Source: Amycolatopsis echigonensis | GTDB taxonomy: Bacteria > Actinomycetota > Actinomycetes > Mycobacteriales > Pseudonocardiaceae | DNA length: 64,000 nt | Direction: 5' to 3' | Assembly (NCBI RefSeq): GCF_014174495.1 | Contig: NZ_JACJHR010000039.1 | Coordinates: 16,337 to 80,336, forward strand | Part shown: positions 49,420 through 57,506 of the stretch, piece by piece | Layout of the letters: each line of letters starts with the position of its first letter | Numbering within the stretch: position 1 is the stretch's first letter | Made by a program: the position numbers and the translations under genes | Notes under the pieces: model-generated | What the model was told of the DNA's origin: nothing | The model's input: the letters and a program-made list of their open reading frames with translations, nothing else | Database searches by the model: none

Positions 49420-50266
49420 TCAGCCGGTGTAACGCCGGGCTGCCGACTTGCGCTGGGGTTCCTCCAGCAGCCGCAACCCGTGCTCGACCTCGGCCGGAAC
49501 CACCGACCGCTCCCGCAGCACCCAGGGCAGTCCGCGCAAGCACTCCGCCACCGCGGCGACCGTCGTCCGGTCCCGGGGCGCGGAAGCCAGCACGGCGGCT
49601 CCCCGGCGCAACACCGAACGCCATGGGCGGCGCAACATCAACGTCCACAACGTATTCCGGATCCCCAGCCCCCGCCGCCGGCGCGGATCGCGCAGCTTCG
49701 ACGGGGCGTGGTGGATCACGACGTCCTCCCGCCAGCACATCCGCCAGCCGAGCGCGGCGAGGTCGAGCGCGAGCAATTCCTCCTCGCCGCCCAGCCACAT
49801 GCGCGGCGAGAAGCCGCCGACGTCGCGGAACGCGCGCACCCGGACCATCGTCAGCCCGGCCATGATCCCGAGCAGCGCGGGGCCGGGCAGCCATTCCGGG
49901 CCGGGCACCGGCGAAAACCGCAGTTCCGGCGTGATCGGGTCCTCCCGCAAATCCGGTTCGACCAGGCAGCGTCCGGTCACCGAACCGAGGCCGGGGTGCG
50001 CGTCCAGCACGTCGGCGGCGCGGGCGAGGGAGCCGGGCTGCCAGGATGTTGCGGCCGACCGCGCCGAGGTTCTGGTCGAGCTTGATCAGCCGCAGCTCGG
50101 GGAAGTCGCGGGCGACGAGATCGGCGGTGCCGTCGGTGGAAGCGTTGTCCACCACGAAAATCGGCGGACGCTCCGGCAGCGCGACGAGGTGCTTGAGCGT
50201 TTCCCGCAGCTGTTCGCGGCGGTTGTGCGTGATCACCACGACAGACGCGCGGTCCTCCATGCTCAT
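49420..50266 (-). pseudogene. GT2 glycosyltransferase with deletion of the DxD region
   Basis: The N-terminal part (SVVVITHNRREQLRETLKHL, FVVDNASTDGTADLV, LDQNLGAVGRN) runs in one frame to about 50045. The C-terminal part (QPGSLARAADVLDAHPGLG, MWLGGEEELLALDLAALGW) continues in another. Against its neighbour at 50263-51117, about 17-18 codons are missing at the junction, including the SDDDSW metal-binding motif, and the frame is shifted. The start ATG 50266 overlaps the upstream stop (ATGA). No catalytic product is expected unless this is an assembly error. Confidence 0.75.
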
Positions 50267-51117
50267 CCCTCCGTCAGCCGGGCTTGTCGTTCGATCGCGG
50301 CGGGCAGCACCCGGCGGCGAGCCAGCGCCCGCGGCAGCCGGACTGCGGCGGCCGCGAGTGCGGCGAGCAGACCCGGTTCCCTCGGCGCGCGGGCGAGCAA
50401 CCGCCGCAGTTGGTGCGCGCAGACGTCGGCCGGCCGCCGTTGCCAGGCGATGAGCAGCTGGTTCCGGGCCTCGGCTCGCCGACGCCAGCCCGGCGACGGC
50501 CGGGACGGCGACGGATGATGGTGCGCCACCACGTCTTCGGCGTAGCAGAGCTGCCAGCCTGCCGCGGCGAGGTCGTAGGACAGCAGCTGTTCCTCGGCGC
50601 CGAAGTGCAGCATCGGGCTGAACCCGCCGACTTGCAGGAAAGCCGACCGCCGCACGATCGCGGAGCAGGCGAGGAAACCGAGCACGAGCGGGCCGGGCGC
50701 GTCCGGCGGAGTCCCTAGCGGACTGTGCGCGAGGGCCGGGGTGATGGGGTCTTCGCGTTCTTCCGGGCCGACCAGGGTCCGTCCGGTGAGGAGGCCGAGC
50801 CGAGGGTGAGCGTCGAAGAGCTTCTCGGCGCGGGAGAGTGCGTCGGGAGCCCACCAGGAGTCGTCGTCGCTGAACGCGACATACGGAGTCCGGGCGGCGA
50901 TGACGCCTTGGTTGCGCGCGGTGGCTCCGTGGTTGTGCGGGCTTCGGATGACGCGGACCTGCTCGAAGGAAGCGGCGATGTCGGCCGTGTGGTCGGAAGA
51001 ACCGTTGTCCAGGACGATCACCGGCGGTTGAGGGTCTACTGTGGACAGTTGGGCGAGAGTGCGCGCCAGTTCGTCAGCCCGGTTGCGGGTGGCCACGACG
51101 ACGGTCGTCCGGCTCAC
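50263..51117 (-). CDS. Family 2 glycosyltransferase
   Basis: A 284-residue GT-A transferase. The N-terminal TTVVVATRNRADELARTL, IVLDNGSSDHTADIA and the metal/donor motif VAFSDDDSWWAPDAL (about 88-102) are intact; the acceptor-side motif is HFGAEEQLLSYDLAAAGW (ED/EE motif, about 180). No membrane segment is visible. The start is GTG 51117, overlapping the stop of the pyruvyl-transferase-like gene (GTGA). It is the functional paralogue of the decayed gene after it. Confidence 0.85.
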   Translation of the reverse strand: MSRTTVVVATRNRADELARTLAQLSTVDPQPPVIVLDNGSSDHTADIAASFEQVRVIRSPHNHGATARNQGVIAARTPYVAFSDDDSWWAPDALSRAEKLFDAHPRLGLLTGRTLVGPEEREDPITPALAHSPLGTPPDAPGPLVLGFLACSAIVRRSAFLQVGGFSPMLHFGAEEQLLSYDLAAAGWQLCYAEDVVAHHHPSPSRPSPGWRRRAEARNQLLIAWQRRPADVCAHQLRRLLARAPREPGLLAALAAAAVRLPRALARRRVLPAAIERQARLTEG

Positions 51118-51983
51118 GGCATTTCCTCGAGCGCACCGACGAGTTCGGCCAGCGGCCCGGGAAACGGGTGTTCCGCGGCGGCGCGGGCGCGTGCTTCGGC
51201 GGAACAGCACCATTCGAACCACTTGTCGAGGTCGGCTCGGGTGGCGTCCGCGGGAAGGACGGCGGGCCAGCGCAGCGCGGTCGCCTGTGCGGTCACTTTG
51301 CCGCCGTGCGCGACCGGGTCGACGGCGAGCACCGGGACGCCGGCCTTCAGCCCGAGGGCGAGGCCGTGCAGCCGGGTGCTGACCAGCACGTCCAACCGGG
51401 ACAGCGTGCTCACGAACTGGTCCGGCGTCGCGCAATGCCGCCAGTCGTCGGTGGCGAGGCGGGTGTCGAGCGGGACGCGGCCGCAGTCGAGGTCGCGCAG
51501 CCAGGCGGCGAGGGTCGTGTGCACTGTCTCGTGCCGCCGGTCGGCGCCGTATTCGGGCTGGTCCGGCGCGAGCACGACGCCGACGACCGGCGGTGACTCG
51601 ACGCGGGTGGCGAGGGACAGGTCGGCAGCGCAGGCGTCGCCGTCGTCCCGGGGGAGAACCACGTCGAATCCGGTGACCGCGGGGTCCGCCGGATCGGGCA
51701 CGGACACGCCGACCGCCAGCCTCCGGCTCCGCGGGTATCGGCGGTGCAGCTCGTGCAGTTGCGTGCCGCGCAACGGGCCGCAGGCGAAGACAATGTGGGT
51801 GAACGCGTCCGGCTCGGCGTCGTCCAGATGCGGGCCCTCGGGGCGGAACGCCGGGCTCCACGCGGTCAGGTGGTCGACCCCGGCTTCGGTCAGGACATCG
51901 CTCACCGCGCGCAGACTGAGCACGTCGCCCGCGGTGGCCTCGCCGTGCCGGAAACTCGCCCAGCCGGTCAGGAGTACTCGCAT
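51114..51983 (-). CDS. Polysaccharide pyruvyl transferase family protein
   Basis: A 289-residue protein of the CsaB/WcaK type, which adds ketal pyruvate to sugars of surface polymers. It begins MRVLLTGWASFRHGEATAGD (nucleotide-binding G-rich start); the diagnostic C-terminal segment is LDVLVSTRLHGLALGLKAG followed by VPVLAVDPVAHGGKV (about 200-233). It is shorter than classical members (about 340). It leads the minus-strand operon with the GT2 genes and has a sigmaB-type promoter. Confidence 0.8.
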   Translation of the reverse strand: MRVLLTGWASFRHGEATAGDVLSLRAVSDVLTEAGVDHLTAWSPAFRPEGPHLDDAEPDAFTHIVFACGPLRGTQLHELHRRYPRSRRLAVGVSVPDPADPAVTGFDVVLPRDDGDACAADLSLATRVESPPVVGVVLAPDQPEYGADRRHETVHTTLAAWLRDLDCGRVPLDTRLATDDWRHCATPDQFVSTLSRLDVLVSTRLHGLALGLKAGVPVLAVDPVAHGGKVTAQATALRWPAVLPADATRADLDKWFEWCCSAEARARAAAEHPFPGPLAELVGALEEMP

Positions 51984-51992
51984 ACGCGGCGG

Positions 51993-52017
51993 TTACCCGC
52001 GGGTCCCCGGGGTTAAC
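51993..52017 (-). promoter_or_regulatory. sigmaB-like promoter of the pyruvyl-transferase operon
   Basis: Minus strand GTTA (52017-52014), 15 bases, GGGTAA (51998-51993), 9 bases to ATG 51983. It shares the palindromic GTTAAC (52012-52017) with the divergent promoter. Confidence 0.45.
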
Positions 52018-52035
52018 GCGGCGCTGCCCGGGTAT
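52012..52035 (+). promoter_or_regulatory. sigmaB-like promoter of the epimerase gene
   Basis: GTTA (52012-52015), 14 bases, GGGTAT (52030-52035), 10 bases to ATG 52046. Good -10, slightly off -35. Confidence 0.45.
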
Positions 52036-52045
52036 CCGGCGCGGC

Positions 52046-52990
52046 ATGGTTTTCTCTCACGCGGTAGTCACCGGCGGAGCCGGGTTCGTAGGCGCGCGGC
52101 TGTGCGCGAAACTGCTCGAAGCGGGCGCGAGAGTGACCGCAGTGGACAATCTCTCGACCGCTCGCCCCGGCGCGCTGGACGCCGTCGCCGGACATCCGCG
52201 GTTCCGGTTGCTGGAGCACGACGTGACCAAGCCGATTCCGGTGCCCGGGGCGGTCGACGTGGTGTTCCACCTCGCCTCACCGGCATCGCCTCGGGATTAC
52301 TTGCGGCTGCCGCTCGAGACGCTGCGCGTGGGTTCGATCGGCACCGAGAACGCCCTCGCCGCGGCGCGCGGGGCGCGGTTCGTTCTCGCGTCCACCAGCG
52401 AGGTGTACGGCGACCCGCTGGAGCATCCGCAGCGCGAAACCTATTGGGGCAACGTGAACCCGATCGGCCCGCGCAGCGTGTACGACGAGGCCAAGCGCTA
52501 CGCCGAAGCGTTGACGAGTGCGACGCGGCGCGGCGAAGGCGCGAACACCGGGATCGCGCGGATCTTCAACACCTACGGCCCTGGGATGCGGGCCGACGAC
52601 GGCCGGATGGTGCCGGCGTTCATCACCAAGGCGCTCGCGGGCGAACCGCTCACCGTCGAGGGGAGCGGGCGGCAGACGCGGTCGTTGTGTTTCGTGGACG
52701 ACACTGTCGACGGCTTGCTCGCGCTGGCGCGGTCGGACCACCCCGGCCCGGTGAACCTCGGCAACCCCGATGAACTTTCGGTGCGGGAGATCGCGGAACG
52801 GGTGATCGCGATCACCGGGTCGGCTTCGCGGATCGAGCACGTCGACCCGGCCGTGGACGATCCGCGCCGGAGGTGCCCGGACATCTCGCTCGCGCGCCGG
52901 GAGCTCGGCTGGGCGCCGCGGATTCCGGCCGGGGAAGGGTTGCGGCGCACGGCGGAATGGTTCGCCGCGCGGCGGGCCGCCGCGGCGTGA
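52046..52990 (+). CDS. NAD-dependent sugar epimerase/decarboxylase (UXS-like)
   Basis: A 314-residue extended SDR acting on nucleotide sugars. The NAD motif is VVTGGAGFVGARLCAKL (about 7-23), then FHLASPASPRDYLRLPLET (UXS-like), the catalytic serine region STSEVYGDPLEHPQRETYWG and Y-x3-K in RSVYDEAKRYAEAL (about 151-155). RIFNTYGPGMRADDGRMVP is typical of UDP-glucuronate decarboxylase. With the UDP-sugar dehydrogenase at 58434 it could give UDP-xylose; this pairing is inferred. No Shine-Dalgarno; the start is 10 bases from the promoter box. Confidence 0.85.
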   Translation: MVFSHAVVTGGAGFVGARLCAKLLEAGARVTAVDNLSTARPGALDAVAGHPRFRLLEHDVTKPIPVPGAVDVVFHLASPASPRDYLRLPLETLRVGSIGTENALAAARGARFVLASTSEVYGDPLEHPQRETYWGNVNPIGPRSVYDEAKRYAEALTSATRRGEGANTGIARIFNTYGPGMRADDGRMVPAFITKALAGEPLTVEGSGRQTRSLCFVDDTVDGLLALARSDHPGPVNLGNPDELSVREIAERVIAITGSASRIEHVDPAVDDPRRRCPDISLARRELGWAPRIPAGEGLRRTAEWFAARRAAAA

Positions 52991-53042
52991 CCGGGGCGTC
53001 GCTTCGGTGAGTAGCGACGTCCTGGGCTTTTCCGGTTGATTC

Positions 53043-53067
53043 GTTTATCCCCGACTTCGCCGGGTAG
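53043..53067 (+). promoter_or_regulatory. sigmaB-type promoter of the heptose/carbamoyl operon
   Basis: GTTT (53043-53046), 15 bases, GGGTAG (53062-53067), 56 bases before GTG 53124. The seven genes to 60333 may follow from here. Confidence 0.5.
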
Positions 53068-53123
53068 TGCTTCCGGGACAGCGGACCGCCGGGGTCCGCG
53101 CCGGAGGAGAAGGGGGTGAGCGG

Positions 53124-54758
53124 GTGCGCTTCCTGGGAATCAACGCGGTGTTCCACGACCCCGCCGCCGCGCTCGTCGTCGACGGCCGGATCGTCGCGGC
53201 GGCCGAGGAAGAGCGCTTCAGCCGGCGCAAGCACGGCAAACAGGCGGTGCCGTTTTCCGCGTGGGAACAACCGGGGCAGGCGGCCCGCTGGTGCCTGGCG
53301 CGGGCCGGGCTCACCGCGGCGGACCTCGACGCGGTCGGGTTCTCCTACGATCCGGACCTGGTCGAGCCCGGCCTGGCCGGACACGACCCCAGCGGCGAGG
53401 AACTGCGGACCGAATTCGCCCGCCGCGCCCCGAAATTCCTCGCCAGCGAACTGTCCGGACTGGACCAGAAGAAAGTCCGGTTCGTCCGGCACCACGTCGC
53501 GCACGCCGCGTCGGCCGCGCTGGCCGGACCGCCGGGCGACTCCGCGGTGCTGGTCGCGGACGGCCGCGGCGAAAGCACGTCGTACCTGGCTGGCGAATAT
53601 CGCGACGGACGGTTCAAAGAGCTTGCCGCGCAGAAGCTTCCGCATTCGCTCGGCCTGTTCTACGAGGACCTCACAGAACATTTGGGCTTCGCCCGGTCGA
53701 GCGACGAATACAAAGTCATGGCGCTGGCGTCCTATGGCGGACCAGTGCATCTCGACTATCTCCGCGAGCGCGTCTACGTGACCGGTGACGGGGGATTCCG
53801 CACCGAGCCGATCGACTGGTCCGCACTCGCCCCGCGTTGTTCTCCTGGCGAGGAACTGACGCAGCGACACGCTGATCTGGCGTCCAGTGTCCAACGGGTG
53901 CTGGAGGAAGTGCTCCTCGATCTCGCCCGCTGGCTGCACGACCGGACCGGGCAACGGACGCTGACCTTGGCCGGGGGCATCGCGCTCAACTGCGTGGCCA
54001 ACACCCGGCTGCACGCGGAAAGCCCGTTCGAATCGGTCTGGATCCAGCCTGCCGCCGGCGACGCCGGGACCGCGCTCGGCGCGGCCCTGCAGCTGGCTGC
54101 CGACGCGGGCGAACGCATCGAACCGATGTCCGATGCCGCACTCGGTCGCGAGTGGACCGACGACGAGCTGGAATCCGTGCTGCAGAAGGCGAAACTGGAC
54201 TACGAACGTCCGGACGACGTCTCGGCCGCGGTGGCGGAGGCGCTGGCGGACGACCAGATCGTGGCCTGGTTCCAGGGCCGTGCCGAATTCGGCCCGCGTG
54301 CGCTCGGGCACCGCTCGCTGCTCGCGCACCCCGGCCGCGCCGGGAACCTGGAGCGGCTCAACGACGTGAAGGGCCGCGAACAGTTCCGCCCGGTGGCCCC
54401 GATGGTGCTCGCCGACCGCGCGGCGGAGATCTTCTCGCGCGGCCCGTTTCCCAGTCCCTACATGCTTTTCGTGCACGACGTCGCGGACGCGTGGCGCGAG
54501 CGGCTGCCCGCGGTGACCCATGTGGACGGCACCGCCCGGGTGCAGACCGTCGACCCCGCCGACGATCCGCGGACCGCGCGAGTGCTTTCCGGATTCGCGG
54601 AGCGGACCGGGCTTCCGGTGGTCGTCAACACGAGCCTGAACACCGCGGGGCGGCCGATGGTCGATTCTCCGCGCGACGCGTTGGAGTGTTTCGGTTCGGC
54701 TCCGGTGGATGTTCTGGCGTTGGGGCCGTTCGTGGTCCGGCGTCACCGGAACCGCTGA
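53124..54758 (+). CDS. Carbamoyltransferase (NodU/CmcH/TobZ family)
   Basis: A 544-residue O-carbamoyltransferase. The N-terminal Kae1-like domain (LGINAVFHDPAAALVVDG, then VRHHVAHAASAAL with metal-binding histidines, LAGGIALNCVANTRL) makes carbamoyl-AMP. The C-terminal domain (FQGRAEFGPRALGHRSLLAH, VVNTSLNTAGRPMVDSP) transfers carbamoyl to a hydroxyl. All key motifs are intact. The start is GTG 53124 after GGAGGAGA. It is first in the heptose operon, so a sugar or glycan is the probable acceptor. Confidence 0.9.
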   Translation: MRFLGINAVFHDPAAALVVDGRIVAAAEEERFSRRKHGKQAVPFSAWEQPGQAARWCLARAGLTAADLDAVGFSYDPDLVEPGLAGHDPSGEELRTEFARRAPKFLASELSGLDQKKVRFVRHHVAHAASAALAGPPGDSAVLVADGRGESTSYLAGEYRDGRFKELAAQKLPHSLGLFYEDLTEHLGFARSSDEYKVMALASYGGPVHLDYLRERVYVTGDGGFRTEPIDWSALAPRCSPGEELTQRHADLASSVQRVLEEVLLDLARWLHDRTGQRTLTLAGGIALNCVANTRLHAESPFESVWIQPAAGDAGTALGAALQLAADAGERIEPMSDAALGREWTDDELESVLQKAKLDYERPDDVSAAVAEALADDQIVAWFQGRAEFGPRALGHRSLLAHPGRAGNLERLNDVKGREQFRPVAPMVLADRAAEIFSRGPFPSPYMLFVHDVADAWRERLPAVTHVDGTARVQTVDPADDPRTARVLSGFAERTGLPVVVNTSLNTAGRPMVDSPRDALECFGSAPVDVLALGPFVVRRHRNR

Positions 54759-54778
54759 TTTTTCGAGGAGGTGCCGTC

Positions 54779-55339
54779 ATGGCAGACCACTTCGCCGAAT
54801 TGTGTTCGGCCGCGCAGCGCATGCGTTTCGCCACCCCGCGGATCGCCGCGTGGGGAACCTACCTGGCCGGTGTTTTCGAGAACGGCGGGCGGTTGCTCGC
54901 GTGCGGCAACGGCGGGAGCGCCGCCGAAGCGCAGCATCTGACCGGCGAACTGGTGGGCCGCTTTCGGCGCGAGCGCCGTCCGTTGTCCGCGATCGCGCTG
55001 CATGCCGACACCTCGGCGCTGACCGCGATCGGCAACGACTACGACGAAGCCGAACTGTTCGCCCGCCAGGTCCGCGCACACGGACGGCCCGGCGACGTGC
55101 TCGTCTGCCTGTCGACCAGCGGCACCAGCCAAAACGTCGTCGCGGCGGCGAAGACGGCGCACGAGATGGGCGTGACCACCTGGGCGTTCACCGGACCCGC
55201 GCCGAACCCGCTCGCCGCGCTGTGCGACGACGCCGTGGCGGTCGACGCGCCGAGCGTGGCCACGGTGCAAGAACTGCATCTGGCGTTGGTGCACGCGCTG
55301 TGCGAAGCCTTGGACGACGCGCTCGGGGTGCCCGCGTGA
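54779..55339 (+). CDS. gmhA: Sedoheptulose-7-phosphate isomerase
   Basis: A 186-residue SIS-domain isomerase converting sedoheptulose 7-phosphate to D-glycero-D-manno-heptose 7-phosphate. Phosphate-binding segments are LLACGNGGSAAEAQHLTGEL (about 39-58) and VLVCLSTSGTSQNVVAAAK (about 107-125); the catalytic Glu and His lie in the first and in VQELHLALVHALCE. ATG 54779 follows GAGGAGG. The next gene starts in its stop codon (GTGA), so the first two ADP-heptose steps are coupled. Confidence 0.9.
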   Translation: MADHFAELCSAAQRMRFATPRIAAWGTYLAGVFENGGRLLACGNGGSAAEAQHLTGELVGRFRRERRPLSAIALHADTSALTAIGNDYDEAELFARQVRAHGRPGDVLVCLSTSGTSQNVVAAAKTAHEMGVTTWAFTGPAPNPLAALCDDAVAVDAPSVATVQELHLALVHALCEALDDALGVPA

Positions 55340-56715
55340 AGCCGCTCGTGGTGGTCGGCGACGTGTTCCTCGACGTGGACGCCGAGGGCGTCGCGGAGCG
55401 GCTCTGCCCGGACGCGCCCGTCCCGGTGGTCGACGTGACCCGCCGGTGGCTGCGGGCCGGAGGTGCGGGTCTCGCCGCGCTGCTGGCGGCCCGGTCGACG
55501 GCTGAGGTGGTCCTCGTGACCGCACTCGGCGAGGACCGTTCCGCCCGTACGCTCGCCGGGTTGCTCGAACCCGAAGTGACGCTGGTGCCGATCCCGCTGA
55601 AGGGGAGCACCGTGTCGAAGACCCGGGTCCGCGCGGCCGGGCAATCGCTGGTGCGCTTGGATTCCGGCGAAGGAACCGCGGCCGCCGACGTCTTGCCGGA
55701 CCGGGCGGAGCGCGCGTTGCGCGGCGCCGGGGCGATCCTGGTGGCCGATTACGGCCGGGGCATCACCCGGAATCCCCGGCTGCGGGAGGTGCTGACCGAA
55801 CTGGCGGCCGAGATTCCGGTGGTGTGGGACCCGCATCCGCGCGGTGCCGAGCCGGTGCCGGGCACGCGATTGGTGACGCCGAACGCCAGCGAGGCCTCGG
55901 CGGTGGTGCCGGACGCACTCGAGATGCCGGGTCTGCTGCGGGAACGCTGGGACGCCGGAGCGGTGGCGGTGACGGTCGGCTCCCGGGGCGCCTTGGTGGA
56001 CGACGGCAAATCGGTGCGGCGGATTTCGGTGCCGGAAGGCGCTCAGGTCAGCGGTAGCGCGATGGATACTTGCGGCGCCGGAGACCGCTTCGCGGCGGCT
56101 GCGGCGGCCCGGTTGCTGGACGGTGCTTCGGTGGTGGAGGCGGTGCGCGTCGCGGTCGAGGCGGCAGCTCGGTTTGTCGCCGCGGGCGGGGCCAGCGCAC
56201 TGTCCATTGAGGAAGGACGAGCAGCCGAGTCCAGTGAGGACTCGCGGACGCCGGATTTCGCCGCGGGCAACGCGTTCGCGGTCGCGGAACGCGTCCGCGC
56301 GGCCGGCGGGCGGCTCGTCGCGACGGGCGGGTGCTTCGATCTTCTGCACCCAGGGCACGTCAGCCTGCTGCGCCAGGCGCGGGCGCTCGGGGACGCACTC
56401 GTGGTGTGCGTGAATTCGGACAGTTCCGTGCGCCGGCTGAAAGGCCCGGGGCGTCCGCTGCTGTCCGCGCAGGACCGGGCCCGCCTGCTGACCGCGCTGT
56501 CCGTTGTGGACGCGGTGGTGATCTTCGAGGAATCGTCCCCGGTCGCGATCCTGGAACGGCTGCGGCCGGACGTCTGGGTGAAGGGCGGCGACTACGCCGA
56601 GGCGGAGCTGCCCGAACGGACGGTGGTGCAGCGGTACGGCGGCGAGGTCGTGCTGGTGCCGACCCTGCCCGGCTATTCGACGACGAGGCTGGTCGCCGCC
56701 GCGGCCGGCCAGTGA
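55336..56715 (+). CDS. hldE: Bifunctional heptose kinase/adenylyltransferase
   Basis: A 459-residue two-domain enzyme. The N-terminal PfkB kinase domain (about 1-290; GDVFLDVDAEGVAERLCPDA, DYGRGITRNPRLREV, catalytic SAMDTCGAGDRFAAAAA) phosphorylates heptose 7-phosphate at C1. The C-terminal nucleotidyltransferase (about 325-459; VATGGCFDLLHPGHVSLLRQ and VKGGDY) forms ADP-heptose. Order and length match HldE/RfaE of Gram-negative bacteria. The 1,7-bisphosphate phosphatase GmhB needed between the two steps is not in the window. The start is GTG 55336. Confidence 0.9.
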   Translation: MKPLVVVGDVFLDVDAEGVAERLCPDAPVPVVDVTRRWLRAGGAGLAALLAARSTAEVVLVTALGEDRSARTLAGLLEPEVTLVPIPLKGSTVSKTRVRAAGQSLVRLDSGEGTAAADVLPDRAERALRGAGAILVADYGRGITRNPRLREVLTELAAEIPVVWDPHPRGAEPVPGTRLVTPNASEASAVVPDALEMPGLLRERWDAGAVAVTVGSRGALVDDGKSVRRISVPEGAQVSGSAMDTCGAGDRFAAAAAARLLDGASVVEAVRVAVEAAARFVAAGGASALSIEEGRAAESSEDSRTPDFAAGNAFAVAERVRAAGGRLVATGGCFDLLHPGHVSLLRQARALGDALVVCVNSDSSVRRLKGPGRPLLSAQDRARLLTALSVVDAVVIFEESSPVAILERLRPDVWVKGGDYAEAELPERTVVQRYGGEVVLVPTLPGYSTTRLVAAAAGQ

Positions 56716-56733
56716 AGCTTCGAGGGGAGTCTG

Positions 56734-57420
56734 ATGCGTTCTCTTGGCAACGTTCTGATCACCGGCGGCGCGTCCGGCCTCGGCGCGGCGACGGTCGAGG
56801 CGGTCCGCGCCGAAGGCGGCACCCCGTGGGTGCTCGACCGCGCCCGGCCCGCCGACGGCGTGGAATTCGTGCAGGTCGACCTCGCGGATTCCGCCGCGGC
56901 CGAGGAAGCCGTGCGCGAAGTGGCCGAAAGAGCCGGCGGACTCGACGGCGTGGTGACCGCCGCGGGAATCGACGCGTGCGGTCCGCTCGGCGAGGTCCCG
57001 GCCAAGGACTGGGAGCGGGTCGTGCACGTGAACCTCCTGGGCACGGTCGCGGTGGTGCGCGCCGCGCTGCCGTATCTCGAGCAGTCCCACGGCCGGATCG
57101 TCACGGTGTCTTCGACGCTCGGCATCAAGGCCGTGAGCGACGCGACCGCTTACTGCGCCTCGAAATTCGGCGTGGTCGGTTTCACCCGCGCACTGGCGGC
57201 GGAGCTGGCCGGCCGGGTCGGGGTGACGCTGCTCGTGCCCGGCGGGATGTGGACCCGCTTCTTCGACGACCGGACGGAGCAGTACCGCCCGCCCGCGGAC
57301 GCGAAGCTGAACCGGCCGGAACACGTCGCCGGGACGGTGGCGTTCGCGCTCGGCCAGCCGCCGGACGCGGAGGTGCGGGAACTCGTGGTGTGCGCGTCGG
57401 AGGAGGGGTCGTGGCCATGA
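56734..57420 (+). CDS. Short-chain dehydrogenase/reductase
   Basis: A 228-residue classical SDR. The cofactor motif is LITGGASGLGAATVEAV (about 7-23), with Asp in WVLDRARP suggesting NAD(H). The catalytic Ser is in IVTVSSTLGIKA and Y-x3-K in ATAYCASKFGVVGF (about 136-140). GAGGGGAG precedes ATG 56734. In this operon it could reduce or epimerise a heptose nucleotide or its precursor, but it is not an HldD-type epimerase. Its 3' end is partly duplicated downstream. Confidence 0.83.
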   Translation: MRSLGNVLITGGASGLGAATVEAVRAEGGTPWVLDRARPADGVEFVQVDLADSAAAEEAVREVAERAGGLDGVVTAAGIDACGPLGEVPAKDWERVVHVNLLGTVAVVRAALPYLEQSHGRIVTVSSTLGIKAVSDATAYCASKFGVVGFTRALAAELAGRVGVTLLVPGGMWTRFFDDRTEQYRPPADAKLNRPEHVAGTVAFALGQPPDAEVRELVVCASEEGSWP

Positions 57421-57506
57421 GCCTGCTGGGCCAGCAGCCCGAGGCACCCGGCGTCGAGCGGCCAGAACCCGCGGTGTGCGCGTCGGCGGAAGGAACCCGG
57501 CCATGA
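57417..57506 (+). CDS. 29-codon ORF made by partial duplication between SDR and GT9 genes
   Basis: A 29-residue frame starting MSLLGQQPEAPGVERPEP and ending CASAEGTRP. It overlaps the SDR stop as ATGA and its own stop overlaps the GT9 ATG. Its last codons copy the end of the SDR (VVCASEEGSWP against AVCASAEGTRP), and its start copies the GT9 start (MSLL against MSVL). It may keep ribosomes moving through the junction rather than make a useful protein. Confidence 0.4.
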   Translation: MSLLGQQPEAPGVERPEPAVCASAEGTRP

